A DNA stretch of 64,000 nucleotides from the NCBI GenBank assembly GCA_013044035.1, contig JABEVE010000016.1, forward strand, positions 110,738-174,737. The letters run 5' to 3'. Source of the DNA: Burkholderiales bacterium. Lineage in GTDB: Bacteria > Pseudomonadota > Gammaproteobacteria > Burkholderiales > Burkholderiaceae_C. The position numbers and the translations under genes are program-made. Shown here one piece after another: positions 37,866 to 52,022 of the stretch. Position 1 is the stretch's first letter, and every line of letters begins with the position of its first letter. The notes beneath the pieces are model-generated. The model was not told the origin of the DNA, ran no database searches, and worked only from the letters and a program-made list of their open reading frames with translations.

Positions 37866-38614
37866 GGGCAAAGGGCAATCTCGAAAGCCACGTCCGTGGT
37901 CACGGGCCTGAGTTTCCAGTCGGCGTCTGGACGCATGTAGCGCACCGAGACCATCAGCCGGTGCCCCGTGGTTTCGGGGACGACCCCCAAAGCACCATCG
38001 ATGCGCAGGCGCATGAGTTGGAAGCTGCGGCCGCCGAGGTTTTGCTGGTATACCCCGCCTGGAGCCAGCGTCTTGTGCGGCGCCCCGGAGTCACGCAGCA
38101 GGCGCAGAAGCAATTCCACGCTCATGGCCAAGGGACCGAAGCATTCCATCCAGCGCGCCATGTCGAGCCGGCGCTGGTCTTCGGGCAGGTGCTGCCAAGC
38201 GTAATAGGCTGGCAGATCAAACTCGCAGGTTCCGCCAGGAATGCTGGCGCGGCTGCGAATCGCCATCAGCCATTCGTTGTCCAGCAGGGGTTGGCCGGGC
38301 TTGCCGAGTTGCTGGCTCAGGCCCTGAAAGGCTGCGTCGAGTTCGGCGAGAACCTCGTCCAGAGTCTGCTCGGAAACAGCCGGATTGCCGCGGAAGCTCA
38401 GAAACTGTTGCCGTTGCCGTTCCAGGTCTTTGAGCAATTCGGACTTGAGATCCTGGCGAGTGGCCACGTCCATGATCTCGAACAGAGAGAGCAGGGCGAA
38501 ATGGTGGTCAAAGGGGTGGGCGCGCTGCAGCAGGAAGTGAACCCGGCGAAACAGGTATTCGAGTCGCAGCAGGGTGCGAACGCGCTCGCTCAATGGGTAT
38601 TCGTAGAGGATCAC
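37862..38614 (-). CDS. zapD: Z-ring associated protein ZapD
   Basis: A 250-residue cytoplasmic protein that bundles FtsZ filaments by binding the FtsZ C-terminal peptide, which is intact in this window. Recognised by the start [22 protein letters not shown] (first residue Met from GTG), the helix around [23 protein letters not shown] and the C-terminal beta part [17 protein letters not shown] at 38614 is chosen because it gives the family start and usual length; another GTG at 38677 adds 21 residues. Neither has a clear ribosome-binding site. Confidence 0.87.
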   Translation of the reverse strand: MILYEYPLSERVRTLLRLEYLFRRVHFLLQRAHPFDHHFALLSLFEIMDVATRQDLKSELLKDLERQRQQFLSFRGNPAVSEQTLDEVLAELDAAFQGLSQQLGKPGQPLLDNEWLMAIRSRASIPGGTCEFDLPAYYAWQHLPEDQRRLDMARWMECFGPLAMSVELLLRLLRDSGAPHKTLAPGGVYQQNLGGRSFQLMRLRIDGALGVVPETTGHRLMVSVRYMRPDADWKLRPVTTDVAFEIALCP

Positions 38615-38710
38615 GGGCCGGGTCAGGTGGGTGCTGCAGCGGACAGACGGTTGGACTTCTTTGGCCCACGTCGTCACAGCGTCGCATTGTCATGCATGTG
38701 CGGTGGGAAT

Positions 38711-39358
38711 TCAAATGTGGCGGGCGATTTGCAGGTACTGCGCATGCAGTTCATGGGTGCGTGCCTGAAGCGCGGCGAGGTCGGCGCCGTTGTCGATCAG
38801 ATCGTCGGCCGCAGCGCGGCGCGCGTCACGCGTGGCCTGCGTGGCCATGATGGCACGGACCTGCGACGCGTCCAGATTGGATCTGCGCATGACGCGTTCA
38901 ATCTGCAGCTCTTCGGCGCAGTCGACCACGGCGATGCGGTCCACCGCGCTCCGCCAGCGTCCCAGGCCTTCGACCAGCAAGGGCACGACGAGCACGAGGT
39001 AGGCGCCTTGCGCCTGAGTCGCGCGCTCCTGCAGGACCTGGCCAATGCGCGGATGAAGGATGGCTTCGAGCCGGTGGCGCAGATCCGGATCGGCGAATAC
39101 GGCGGCGCGCATGCGGCTGCGGTCGAGCCCACCTCCGGCGGTGATCATTGCGGCACCGAAGGCCTCGCCAATGGGTGCGATCGCAGCGCCGCCCGGTGCG
39201 GTGAGTGCATGGGCGATGACATCGGCGTCAAGCACGCTCGCCCCCCATGCGGCCAGCAACTGGGCGACGGCTGATTTGCCTGAGCCGATACCGCCCGTGA
39301 GTCCGATGGTGAGTTTCGCGGTCAATCGTCGCGTTGTGGTGTCAGGTCTCGCGCTCAC
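38711..39358 (-). CDS. coaE: Dephospho-CoA kinase
   Basis: Last step of coenzyme A synthesis: phosphorylates the ribose 3'-OH of dephospho-CoA. A 215-residue P-loop kinase with Walker A IGLTGGIGSGKSAVAQLLA, then LDADVIAHAL, and the lid/CoA regions VVPLLVEGLGRWRS and VVDCAEELQIERVMRR. Start is GTG at 39358, 13 bases after the pilD stop. This coaE-pilD neighbourhood is common in beta- and gammaproteobacteria. Confidence 0.94.
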   Translation of the reverse strand: MSARPDTTTRRLTAKLTIGLTGGIGSGKSAVAQLLAAWGASVLDADVIAHALTAPGGAAIAPIGEAFGAAMITAGGGLDRSRMRAAVFADPDLRHRLEAILHPRIGQVLQERATQAQGAYLVLVVPLLVEGLGRWRSAVDRIAVVDCAEELQIERVMRRSNLDASQVRAIMATQATRDARRAAADDLIDNGADLAALQARTHELHAQYLQIARHI

Positions 39359-39371
39359 ACGTCGCAGCAGG

Positions 39372-40241
39372 TCAAGCGCCGGAGGGCAGCACCCAGGCGA
39401 TCAGCCGCTGCGGTCCGAGAAGCGCCATGATCAGGCCCGCGGTCGCCAGGAAGGGGCCGAAGGGGATGGGCTTGCCACGCTCCGTCAGTCCGCTGAATTG
39501 CAGCGCGATGCCGATGACTGCACCGGCAATGGCCGACAACAAAATGATGGGCAAGAGCGCCGTGGCACCGAACCAGGCACCCAGCACGGCGAACAGCTTG
39601 AAGTCGCCGTAACCCATGCCTTCCTTGCCGGTGAGCAGCTTGAACGCCTGGTAGATGCTCCACAAACTGGCGTAACCAAGGGCTGCTCCCCAAACCGCCT
39701 GTGGCAAAAAGCCAGGGTCGAGCATGGCGTGCAGCAGCAGCCCCAGCCACAGGAGCGGCAGGGTGATGTCGTCGGGCAGCAGCGTGGTGTCGTAATCGAT
39801 GAAAGCCAGCGCAATGAGTCCCCACAGCAGCAACACCAGGGCGAGCGACCAGGGCGTGAGGCCATGCAGCACGATCACGGCAGCCGTCAGCATGGCGGTC
39901 AGCAACTCGACCAGCGGATAGCGCGCCGAGATACGCGTGTCGCAAGACGAGCACCTACCGCGCAGCAGCAGCCAACTGAGCAGCGGAATGTTTTCCCACC
40001 AACGAATGACATGGCCGCATTTCCCGCAGCGCGAGCGCGGATGCATCAGGTTGAAGGCTTCGTTGCCGGGCGGTTCGGCTTCTGGGTGCAGCGTGGCGTG
40101 GGCGTCATGCTGCCAGGAGCGCTCGAGCATGACCGGTAGACGGTAGATCACGACGTTGAGAAAGCTGCCCACAGCCAAGCCCACCAGCGCAGCTGCCACC
40201 ACCCAGAAACCGGTGGGAAGCCCGTCCCATGCGGCGGGCAT
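39372..40241 (-). CDS. pilD: Type IV prepilin peptidase/N-methyltransferase PilD
   Basis: A 289-residue inner-membrane aspartic protease that cuts the leader of type IV prepilins and methylates the new N-terminus. Two catalytic Asp are in FIDYDTTLLPD and GMGYGDFKLFAVLGAW; the cytoplasmic zinc motif CGKCGH...CSSCDTR sits in the first loop. About eight helices. ATG at 40241 lies 2 bases after the pilC stop; a TTG at 40247 overlapping pilC is an alternative. Confidence 0.94.
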   Translation of the reverse strand: MPAAWDGLPTGFWVVAAALVGLAVGSFLNVVIYRLPVMLERSWQHDAHATLHPEAEPPGNEAFNLMHPRSRCGKCGHVIRWWENIPLLSWLLLRGRCSSCDTRISARYPLVELLTAMLTAAVIVLHGLTPWSLALVLLLWGLIALAFIDYDTTLLPDDITLPLLWLGLLLHAMLDPGFLPQAVWGAALGYASLWSIYQAFKLLTGKEGMGYGDFKLFAVLGAWFGATALLPIILLSAIAGAVIGIALQFSGLTERGKPIPFGPFLATAGLIMALLGPQRLIAWVLPSGA

Positions 40242-40243
40242 GA

Positions 40244-41464
40244 TCAACCGACGACCTTGCCGAGATTGAAAATAGGCAAGTACATGGCGATGACCAAGCC
40301 GCCGATGAGCACACCGAGCACCACGATGATGATGGGCTCCAGCAGACTCGACAGCGCTTTTACCAACTCATCGACCTCGGCCTCGTAGATATCGGCGGCC
40401 TTCGACAGCATTTGGTCGAGCGAGCCCGACTCTTCGCCAATGGACGCCATCTGCAGCACCAGCGGCGGAAACACCCCGGTGGTTTGCATCGACAAGGTCA
40501 GGCTGGTGCCGGTGGAGACGTCCTGCTGGATCTTCTCGGTGGCGCGCTGGTAGACGATATTGCCCGAGGCGCCGCCCACCGAGTCCAATGCCTCCACCAG
40601 GGGAACGCCGGCTCCGAACATGGTCGCCAGGGTCCGGGTCCAGCGCGCGAGCGTGCCCTTGAGCACCAGATCGCCGAAGACGGGGAGCCGCAGCATCATG
40701 CGATCGACAAACTCCTTGACCTTGTCCGAACGCTTCCAGGACTGCAGCAGAAAATAGCCGCCGATGAACAGCGTACCGAAGAGGATGTACCAGTAATGGA
40801 CGAAGAAATTGGACATGGCGATCACCACCAGCGTGGGGGTCGGCAGGCTGGCGCCAAACTGGCTGAAGACGTCCTGGAAGGTCGGTACGACGAACAGCAT
40901 GATGATGGTGACCACGATCATGGCCACGATCATCACGGCAATTGGATAGGTCAGAGCGGACTTGATTTTGCTGCGAATGGCCAGGGTTTTTTCCTGGTAG
41001 GTGGCAAGGCGATCGAGGATCAATTCGAGCATGCCGGCCTCCTCGCCGGCCTCGACCAGATTGCAATAGAGATGATCGAAGTATTTGGGAAATTTGCGAA
41101 ACGCGGCCGATAAGCTTGTACCGGTTTCGACGTCATTGCGAATTTCGGAAACCAGCCGTGCCATCGATGGATTGGGGTGGCTGCGGCCGACGATGTCGAA
41201 CGACTGCAACAGCGGTACCCCCGCCCGCAACATCGTGGCCATCTGGCGTGTGAACGTGGTCAGATCCTTGGACTTGATGGCCTTGCCGCCCCCGACCCTG
41301 CGCTTCTTGACCTTGGTGGCCAGGATGCCCTGACGTCGCAGTGACGCTTTGACGATGTTTTCGCTGCCGGCGCGGATCTCCCCGCGTTGCAGTTTGCCCT
41401 GGCGATCCTTTCCCTCCCAGACGAAGAGGAAATCCTTGGGGGTGCGCATTACGGCTGTTGCCAT
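40244..41464 (-). CDS. pilC: Type IV pilus inner-membrane platform protein PilC
   Basis: A 406-residue GspF-family platform protein with three membrane helices and two repeated cytoplasmic domains: RQMATMLRAGVPLLQSFDIV and RWTRTLATMFGAGVPLVEALD are the matching family motifs of the two halves. The N-terminus FLFVWEGKDRQGKLQRGEI is typical. GGAGG stands before the ATG. Works with the PilB motor to assemble pili. Confidence 0.95.
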   Translation of the reverse strand: MATAVMRTPKDFLFVWEGKDRQGKLQRGEIRAGSENIVKASLRRQGILATKVKKRRVGGGKAIKSKDLTTFTRQMATMLRAGVPLLQSFDIVGRSHPNPSMARLVSEIRNDVETGTSLSAAFRKFPKYFDHLYCNLVEAGEEAGMLELILDRLATYQEKTLAIRSKIKSALTYPIAVMIVAMIVVTIIMLFVVPTFQDVFSQFGASLPTPTLVVIAMSNFFVHYWYILFGTLFIGGYFLLQSWKRSDKVKEFVDRMMLRLPVFGDLVLKGTLARWTRTLATMFGAGVPLVEALDSVGGASGNIVYQRATEKIQQDVSTGTSLTLSMQTTGVFPPLVLQMASIGEESGSLDQMLSKAADIYEAEVDELVKALSSLLEPIIIVVLGVLIGGLVIAMYLPIFNLGKVVG

Positions 41465-41489
41465 GTGTCCTCCGGTTGCAGCCTGGTGT

Positions 41490-43241
41490 TCATTCGTTGG
41501 TCACGGCCAACACCTCTTCGAGCGAGGTGAGTCCCTGCTTGACCTTGATCAGTCCCGACTCACGCAACGTGCGAACGCCATCGCGCTTGGCCTGGTCGGC
41601 AATGTCGAGCGCCGTGCCATGATTCAGGATGATGCGTTGGATTTCATCACTGATCGGCATGGCTTGGTAAATGCCCAGCCGACCTTTGTAGCCGCTGCCA
41701 TTGCAGGCACTGCACTTGCCGGGCTTGTAGGGCTTCCAGGAGCCGTCCAGATCGGCGTCTTTGAACCCGGCCTCGAGCAAGGCTGCCGACGGGATGTCCA
41801 TGGGTGACTTGCATTGGGGGCAAAGTTTGCGTGCCAGACGTTGGGCGGTGATGAGAATCACGCTGGAGGCGATGTTGAATGCCGGCACTCCCATGTTCAT
41901 CAAACGGGTCAGCGTTGTCGGCGCGTCGTTGGTGTGCAAGGTCGAGAACACCATGTGTCCGGTCTGAGCGGCCTTGATGGAGATGTCGGCCGTTTCCAGA
42001 TCGCGAATTTCGCCGACCATGATGATGTCCGGATCCTGGCGCAGGAAGGCCCGCAAGGCGGTGGCGAAATTCAGCCCGGCCTTCTCGTTCACGTTGACCT
42101 GGTTGACGCCGGGAAGGTTGATTTCCGCCGGATCTTCCGCCGTGGAAATATTGACGCCCGGTTGGTTGAGCAGGTTCAGATAGGAATAGAGCGATACCGT
42201 CTTGCCGCTGCCCGTGGGACCGGTGACCAGCACCATGCCGTAAGGACGTTTGATGGCGCGCATCACGCGCTCTTTTTCATCCGGCTCATAGCCCAGGGAT
42301 TCAATGCCCATCTTGGCAAGGGACGAGTCCAGGATCCGGATGACGATTTTTTCGCCGTGGATGGTCGGCAAGGTGCTGATGCGGAAGTCGATGGACTTCT
42401 CGGGACCGAATCGAAGTTTCATGCGCCCGTCTTGCGGTACGCGGCGTTCAGCGATGTCCAGGCGCGAAATCACCTTGATCCGCGACGCCAGTTTTTCCTT
42501 GATGGCCACAGGTGGCTGGGCGATTTCACGCAACTCGCCGTCGACGCGAAAGCGGATTCGATAAAAATTCTCGAAGGGCTCGAAGTGCAGGTCGGATGCT
42601 CGCATATTGATGGCGTCGACCAGCATTTTTTGCAGAAAGCGCACCACCGGGGCATCGTCGATGTCTGCACCCGCGGCCGCGTCTTTTTCGGCGCTTGCAT
42701 CCCTGGAACCATCGTCGAGATCACCGAGATCAAAATCCTCACCCACCAAGGCACTGATCTGGGTGCTGGCCGATTGGGTGCTTTGCTCGATCCAGCGCAA
42801 TAATTTGTCGTACTCGACCACCACCAGGTCGACCGCTGCCTGGGTCTGAAATTTGATCTTGTCTTCGGCCTCATGGTCGGCGGGATCGGCCGTTGCCACC
42901 ACCAGTTTGTTGCCGCGCTTGATCAGTGGCAGGACTTTGTAGGCCTGGATGATTTTGGGGTCCAGCACACCGGACGGCACACGGGCAGGGTCTAGGGCTT
43001 CGAGGTCGAGCATGGGGAGCGCGAAAGTCTTGCTGACCCAGTGCGCAAGGTCTGCAGCGCTCATGGAGCCGCTGGACAGTAGGGTGGCGATAAAGCTGGT
43101 CCGCGACTCGACGGCGCGCTTCTGAATTTGCTCCGCCACAGCACGCTGCAACTGATCCGATTGCACCAATGCATGCCCCAACCCGGATAATTGGGTGGAC
43201 GATTTACTTTGCGTCGGAGAAGGTGCGATGACTGTTGACAT
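41490..43241 (-). CDS. pilB: Type IV pilus assembly ATPase PilB
   Basis: A 583-residue hexameric ATPase powering pilus extension. N-terminal GSPII_E domain, then Walker A TGPTGSGKT (about 340-348), the Asp box STAEDPAEINLPGVNQVNV, Walker B IIMVGEIRDLETADISIKA, the His box TGHMVFSTLHTNDAP, and the zinc tetracysteine CPQC...CSAC with GSGYKGRLGIYQ. The ATG at 43241 gives MSTVIAPSP; an ATG at 43265 adds eight residues and no clear ribosome-binding site decides. Confidence 0.95.
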   Translation of the reverse strand: MSTVIAPSPTQSKSSTQLSGLGHALVQSDQLQRAVAEQIQKRAVESRTSFIATLLSSGSMSAADLAHWVSKTFALPMLDLEALDPARVPSGVLDPKIIQAYKVLPLIKRGNKLVVATADPADHEAEDKIKFQTQAAVDLVVVEYDKLLRWIEQSTQSASTQISALVGEDFDLGDLDDGSRDASAEKDAAAGADIDDAPVVRFLQKMLVDAINMRASDLHFEPFENFYRIRFRVDGELREIAQPPVAIKEKLASRIKVISRLDIAERRVPQDGRMKLRFGPEKSIDFRISTLPTIHGEKIVIRILDSSLAKMGIESLGYEPDEKERVMRAIKRPYGMVLVTGPTGSGKTVSLYSYLNLLNQPGVNISTAEDPAEINLPGVNQVNVNEKAGLNFATALRAFLRQDPDIIMVGEIRDLETADISIKAAQTGHMVFSTLHTNDAPTTLTRLMNMGVPAFNIASSVILITAQRLARKLCPQCKSPMDIPSAALLEAGFKDADLDGSWKPYKPGKCSACNGSGYKGRLGIYQAMPISDEIQRIILNHGTALDIADQAKRDGVRTLRESGLIKVKQGLTSLEEVLAVTNE

Positions 43242-43265
43242 GATGGCGGAGTATGGCTGATGCAT

Positions 43266-43740
43266 GATGCTGGTTACCCGCCGCTTTGTAAATCAGGCCT
43301 CGTGTGGGTAACGCCTTGCCGAGAGAATTATGTCGCAGATTCGCAAGTTTTTTGCGTGAAAGCCCACCCTGGCCGAGGCTTGCAGGTCGCTGCAACCCGT
43401 TGTAACCGCCGTCACTTGAGATTGACGCGAGCAGTGGAGTTGTGTCCGATGAGGTGGGCCAGGCCGAAGTTGGCCAGCGCGTGACGCTTGAGTCAGGCGC
43501 ATGGGTCATCAGCGAGGTTCAGATCCAGTGCGCACGAACGCTTTGCGCAAGGCAGCATGCCGAGCGACGACGAACTCCCGGATTAACCGGAATTGGAGGA
43601 TCGGCGCCGTGCCTGCCGGCAGCATCCGACTCGGCCGCAAATGCAGTCGCATCGTCTCATGGCATCGCTGCGCTGCCATGTTCTGCAACCGATCCTCGCC
43701 GGGTGTCGGGACAGAGCGCGACGGGGACAACGCACGACGA
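43266..43740. other. Non-coding region upstream of pilB
   Basis: About 475 bases between pilB and the tRNA-Pro terminator with only short overlapping frames that resemble no known protein. It should hold the pilB promoter; CATAAT on the minus strand near 43330 is a possible -10 but lacks a partner. TGGCC and TTGCA near 43370 imitate a sigma-54 site with wrong spacing and strand. Confidence 0.5.
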
Positions 43741-43793
43741 CCCAAAACAAGAAAGCCCGAGTGCTGGATCCACTTGGGCTTTCTTGTTTTGGG
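43741..43793 (-). terminator. Long hairpin terminator of tRNA-Pro
   Basis: CCCAAAACAAGAAAGCCC (43741-43758) is the exact reverse complement of 43776-43793. Pairing continues inward (43759-43763 with 43771-43775, one G-U) to a 7-base loop, a stem of about 23 pairs starting 3 bases beyond the tRNA 3' end. The U-rich side of the stem on the minus strand suits termination; it is symmetrical enough to work in both directions. Confidence 0.75.
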
Positions 43794-43795
43794 TC

Positions 43796-43872
43796 TGGTC
43801 GGGGTGAGAGGATTCGAACCTCCGGCCTCTACGTCCCGAACGTAGCGCTCTACCAGGCTAAGCTACACCCCG
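43796..43872 (-). tRNA. tRNA-Pro (anticodon CGG)
   Basis: A 77-base cloverleaf with CCA encoded. Acceptor CGGGGTG (5' end at 43872) pairs with CACCCCG; the anticodon stem-loop is CTACG-TTCGGGA-CGTAG, reading CGG; the T arm is GGAGG-TTCGAAT-CCTCT-like with the standard GTTCGAATC. Discriminator A is followed by CCA at 43798-43796. Confidence 0.95.
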
Positions 43873-43904
43873 AAGGGAAAACGCAAAGGATCGCCCGAAC
43901 AGAC

Positions 43905-44969
43905 TTATGCGTTGCGATCCAAGGAGTAAACGCATAAGTTTATCAGAGCCTCGCGTTCAGGGGTTGCGTCCAGGCCTTCGAGCAGGGCATGCGCGCGGCT
44001 CAATTCAGCTTGTGCTGTTTCGTGCACGGTGTCGAGTGCGCCACAGTCGCGGACGATTTGCAGGATGCGCGGCATGTTCTGCGTTTCTCCATGGCGAATA
44101 GCGTTTTGAATGAGTTCGCGCTCGGTTGGTGTTCCACGCCGCATGGCAACGATCAGCGGCAGCGTGGGCTTGCCCTCGCGCAGATCATCGCCGACGTTTT
44201 TGCCCATCTCTTCCGCCTCGCCGTTGTAGTCCAGCGCATCATCGATAAGCTGGAATGCAGTGCCGATGGCGCGCCCACAAGCTGCGGCGGCATCTTCGTG
44301 CTTCGTGTCCACGCCGGCCAGCACGGCGCCTATGCGCGCTGCCGCATCGAACAAGGTCGCAGTCTTGTAGCCGATGACCTGCAGATAGCGCTCCATGCTG
44401 ACCTCGGGGTCGTGCATATTCAGGAGCTGCAGCACTTCGCCTTCTGCGATCACATTGGTCGCATCCGCCAGAATCTGCAGAATGCGCAAATTGCCGGCCG
44501 TGACCATCATCTGGAAGGCGCGCGAATAGAGAAAGTCGCCAGCCAGGACGCTCGCGGCATTGCCGAATCGTGCATTCGAGGTTTTGCGCCCACGCCGCAA
44601 GTCAGACTCATCGACGACGTCGTCGTGCAGCAGGGTTGCCGTATGGATCAATTCGACCACGGCCGCCAGGGTGTGATGGTGTGACCCGTTGTAACCATGC
44701 GCCTTGGCCATCAGTAGGAGCAAGGCGGGCCGTAGGCGCTTGCCTCCAGCGGAAACGATGTGGCCGCTGATGGCATTGATCAGCTGCACTTCGGAGGTCA
44801 GGTTTTGCCGGATGCTTGCGTCGACTTCACGCATGTCCTGTGCAATGGGAGCGAGGATCGATTGAATCGAATGCGAAGAAGTCACGAAGTGTGCGGGTTC
44901 AAGGTTGTGTCCGCGCATGGCGCGAAAGCTGTCGTGCGAAGCAACTGTCGATTTTATAGGGCTGGCCAT
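43905..44969 (-). CDS. ispB: Trans-polyprenyl (octaprenyl) diphosphate synthase
   Basis: A 354-residue prenyl transferase making the ubiquinone side chain. First aspartate-rich motif DDVVDESDLRRGR at about 116, GGKRLRPALLLL at about 75, and second motif FQLIDDALDYNG; KTATLFDAAARIGAVLAG is typical. The N-terminus is about 30 residues longer than in E. coli IspB. ATG at 44969 is favoured by GGAGAG five bases upstream. Divergent from rplU, as is usual in proteobacteria. Chain length (C40) is inferred from family and position. Confidence 0.9.
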   Translation of the reverse strand: MASPIKSTVASHDSFRAMRGHNLEPAHFVTSSHSIQSILAPIAQDMREVDASIRQNLTSEVQLINAISGHIVSAGGKRLRPALLLLMAKAHGYNGSHHHTLAAVVELIHTATLLHDDVVDESDLRRGRKTSNARFGNAASVLAGDFLYSRAFQMMVTAGNLRILQILADATNVIAEGEVLQLLNMHDPEVSMERYLQVIGYKTATLFDAAARIGAVLAGVDTKHEDAAAACGRAIGTAFQLIDDALDYNGEAEEMGKNVGDDLREGKPTLPLIVAMRRGTPTERELIQNAIRHGETQNMPRILQIVRDCGALDTVHETAQAELSRAHALLEGLDATPEREALINLCVYSLDRNA

Positions 44970-45192
44970 CGCGTCTCTCCGACGCATGGCCCTGCATGCA
45001 GGGAGTCACCACGTTGGAGCCGCCAGGCATGAGCGCTGGCGCCAGGGTCGGGACATGCGGCAGGGCCTATCGCAGGCGGGGCTCTGTTATGCTAATGGGC
45101 TGATCGGTTTTCGCAGATCCAATTCTTATGGATGAGTGGCTATCAGCCTTGCGTCAAACCGAAGACTGTACGTTTAATTCAGGAGTAGTCAT

Positions 45193-45504
45193 ATGTATGC
45201 GGTCATAAAAACCGGCGGCAAGCAATATAAGGTTTGCGCCGGCGAAAAGATCAAGGTAGAACAGTTACCCGCAGACATTGGCCAAGACATCGTGATCGAT
45301 CAGGTGCTCGCCGTCTTCAGCGGCGACGACACCCGGATTGGCACTCCCCTCGTGGTGGGTGCGGCGGTGACAGCCAAGGTTTTGTCGCATGGGCGCGGCG
45401 AGAAGGTGCATATTTTCAAAATGCGCCGCCGCAAGCACTACCAGAAGCGTCAAGGGCATCGGCAGAATTACACCGAGCTGCAGATCGAAAGCATCGCGGC
45501 GTAA
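45193..45504 (+). CDS. rplU: 50S ribosomal protein L21
   Basis: A 103-residue ribosomal protein of the large subunit. [26 protein letters not shown] and the C-terminal [24 protein letters not shown] are the family signature. CAGGAG stands before the ATG. The 220-base leader has TTATGCTAAT near 45087-45096 as a weak -10 candidate and 6-base arms GCTGAT (45099-45104)/ATCAGC (45142-45147). First gene of rplU-rpmA-obgE-proB. Confidence 0.97.
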   Translation: MYAVIKTGGKQYKVCAGEKIKVEQLPADIGQDIVIDQVLAVFSGDDTRIGTPLVVGAAVTAKVLSHGRGEKVHIFKMRRRKHYQKRQGHRQNYTELQIESIAA

Positions 45505-45516
45505 GGAGAACCAAAC

Positions 45517-48227
<2,711 letters not shown>

Positions 48228-48238
48228 TCCGGCGTGAC

Positions 48239-48808
48239 TCAGGGAGTGGGCCGCAGGGTGTGAATGCCTCGCCTGAGCTTGGCGACAATCCCGGCGCTTG
48301 ACCCCGCGGCCAGCCGTCCCTCGCAGACATAATCCGTATCGAGCACGGCATGGATGCGGGTAAACCCACCTGCATTCACGCGGTGCCAGTCGCTTGAGGG
48401 GTTAGGGGTCCAGCGCTGGCTGCCGGCACTCCAGACGCCGTAGATACGCCAACTGTCCTGGGCGCAGTCCAGGCCTTCGTAGCTGACATTACTGGGGCCA
48501 TGCGCGCTGCGGGCGACGAGGGTGTAGCGCACCAGCGCATCACCTGCGATGCTGATGCTGGAGCGATCCACGAAAAACTCCAGCGTTGATCCGCCAGTGA
48601 CGGCAACCTTGATCAGGTTGCTGTTTTGCGGAGCAGCGGGAAACTGCACTGGAGCGACCTTCGCCTGGGGTTTGGACGGCTCTAACAGGCCTTGCAAACC
48701 GTTCGAGTCCTGTGCCGAGGCTGTCACGGCGAGGCTGAACAACAAGCTGCAAGCCAGTGCATACAGGGCGTGACGGATTGGGGCTTTCCAAGCGATGGCG
48801 GCAATCAT
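48239..48808 (-). CDS. CNP1-like family exported protein
   Basis: A 189-residue protein with a signal peptide ([26 protein letters not shown], cut predicted after the ASA). The mature part matches the CNP1-like family known from beta-proteobacteria ([41 protein letters not shown]). Periplasmic or envelope location; function unknown. ATG overlaps the rppH stop (ATGA). It converges with proB, 11 bases apart. Confidence 0.8.
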   Translation of the reverse strand: MIAAIAWKAPIRHALYALACSLLFSLAVTASAQDSNGLQGLLEPSKPQAKVAPVQFPAAPQNSNLIKVAVTGGSTLEFFVDRSSISIAGDALVRYTLVARSAHGPSNVSYEGLDCAQDSWRIYGVWSAGSQRWTPNPSSDWHRVNAGGFTRIHAVLDTDYVCEGRLAAGSSAGIVAKLRRGIHTLRPTP

Positions 48809-49365
48809 TCGGTCTGAGGGTCGTGGTGGAGAGCGCCCGGCAGGGTGCGACCGTGACGCAGGTTGGCGCGCAAATAGCGGGTGCGCGGCTCCATTCTCGG
48901 CAAAAGATGCGCGAGTTCGGACAGGGCTTGTTGGTAAACCGCGCGCTTGAACTCAATCACGCTGTCGAGCGGAATCCAGTATTCGTTCCAGCGCCAAGCG
49001 TCGAATTCAGGGTGGGTGGTGGCGCGCAGGCAGACATCGCAGTCGCGCCCCGTCAACTTGAGCAGGAACCAGATTTGCTTTTGGCCTTTGTAGACGCCGC
49101 GACTGTCCCGACGCAGAAATTGCTGTGGCACGTCGTAGCGAAGCCAGTTGCGCGTGCGCCCCAGCACATGCACGTGACAAGGCTTCAACCCGACTTCCTC
49201 GAACAGTTCGCGGTACATCGCCTGCTCGGGGTTTTCGCCGGCGTTGATGCCTCCTTGCGGGAACTGCCACGAATGCGCACTGACCCGCTTGCCCCAGAAC
49301 ACCTGGTTTTTGGTGTTCAGCAGGATGATGCCGACGTTGGGACGATAGCCTTCGCGGTCCAACAT
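48805..49365 (-). CDS. rppH: RNA pyrophosphohydrolase RppH
   Basis: A 186-residue Nudix enzyme that removes pyrophosphate from mRNA 5' ends and so starts decay. The beginning [17 protein letters not shown] is diagnostic; the Nudix box is [36 protein letters not shown] and [12 protein letters not shown] follow. ATG at 49365 fits the family and has AAGGAT upstream; a TTG six bases earlier is less likely. The tail after residue 160 is specific to this lineage. Confidence 0.94.
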   Translation of the reverse strand: MLDREGYRPNVGIILLNTKNQVFWGKRVSAHSWQFPQGGINAGENPEQAMYRELFEEVGLKPCHVHVLGRTRNWLRYDVPQQFLRRDSRGVYKGQKQIWFLLKLTGRDCDVCLRATTHPEFDAWRWNEYWIPLDSVIEFKRAVYQQALSELAHLLPRMEPRTRYLRANLRHGRTLPGALHHDPQTE

Positions 49366-49400
49366 GGCCAATATCCTTCATCTTTTAGAATCCTGCTCCG

Positions 49401-49406
49401 ATTATA
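49401..49406 (-). promoter_or_regulatory. Perfect -10 element for rppH
   Basis: TATAAT on the minus strand, about 35 bases upstream of the rppH start. A good -35 is not visible at 16-18 bases, so the promoter may rely on an activator or on other contacts. Confidence 0.5.
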
Positions 49407-49525
49407 GGCACCGCATTTTCCGCGCGAATGCGCGGGCAGCCAGCCCACGAACCGTGTGAGGTTTGGCGCAGCCAGCCCCGAGCACGTAAGCTTTCCCACC
49501 TGCCAAACTCAAGCCCCGACTCTCC

Positions 49526-51265
<1,740 letters not shown>

Positions 51266-51270
51266 GCGCC

Positions 51271-51951
51271 ATGCGTTGCCGCCGTACGGTCTGGCGTGTC
51301 CTGGCGGTGTGTGCAGTCTGCTTCTTCATCGTCGCCGCGAGCCTGAATCCCGCCTGGGCCGGGGATCAGAAGGAAGAGCAATTGTCGGATGCCGTACGCC
51401 TGGCCCTGGCGGCGCAGATTGCCGACGCGGCCCCGCCCAAACCGCATTTTCGCAGTCCGCAGCATCTCATCGGCTATCTCATGTGGCTGGCCACCGAGTC
51501 CTCGCGTCTGCGTGCGCGCATGCCCAATTTCGTGGTCCGCGAGGCCTTCCTCCAAACCGTGTGGTACGAGGCGCATCGCGCCGGCCTGGAGCCAGCGCTG
51601 GTGCTGGGTCTGATCCAGGTGGAAAGTGGATTCAAGAAATACGCCATATCCTCCGCAGGCGCCTTGGGGCTGATGCAGGTCATGCCGTTCTGGACGCGGC
51701 AGATCGGGGACGGCAATCCGGAAACGCTGCTGAACATGCAGATCAATCTGCGCTACGGCTGCGTCATCCTGCGCCACTACCTCAACATCGAACATGGCGA
51801 CCTGTTCATGGCGCTGGGTCGCTACAACGGTTCGCGCGGCAAGGCGGCGTATCCCGACGCCGTGCTGGCGGCACGCAAAGCCTGGCTGGTGGACCGGGCG
51901 AGCGAGTCGTTTGCCAAGACCAATGCCAAGTCCGGACAAGCGCTGCGTTGA
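51271..51951 (+). CDS. Lytic transglycosylase with SLT domain
   Basis: A 226-residue exported murein-cutting enzyme. Signal peptide LAVCAVCFFIVAASLNPAWA; SLT domain from about residue 105 with the catalytic Glu in LGLIQVESGFKKYAISSAGA, then LGLMQVMPFW and LRYGCVILRHYLNIEHGD and ALGRYNGSRG. Family 1 type. It is short, with no extra binding domain. Likely co-transcribed with proS. Confidence 0.9.
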   Translation: MRCRRTVWRVLAVCAVCFFIVAASLNPAWAGDQKEEQLSDAVRLALAAQIADAAPPKPHFRSPQHLIGYLMWLATESSRLRARMPNFVVREAFLQTVWYEAHRAGLEPALVLGLIQVESGFKKYAISSAGALGLMQVMPFWTRQIGDGNPETLLNMQINLRYGCVILRHYLNIEHGDLFMALGRYNGSRGKAAYPDAVLAARKAWLVDRASESFAKTNAKSGQALR

Positions 51952-51993
51952 CCCAGGCCTTCAGGCCATTCATCCCCGACCCGATTCGAAGCA

Positions 51994-52014
51994 TGCCCCC
52001 CGCGCGAAGGGGCA
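51994..52014. terminator. Small hairpin between convergent slt and ffh
   Basis: TGCCCC (51994-51999) and GGGGCA (52009-52014) with a 9-base loop. No T-run; a weak bidirectional terminator at best. Confidence 0.3.
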
Positions 52015-52022
52015 CAGGGAAC

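Noticed and set aside
43365..43385. Sigma-54 promoter (TGGCC...TTGCA)
   Set aside because: Spacing between GG and GC is 9 rather than 10 bases and the strand points away from pilB.
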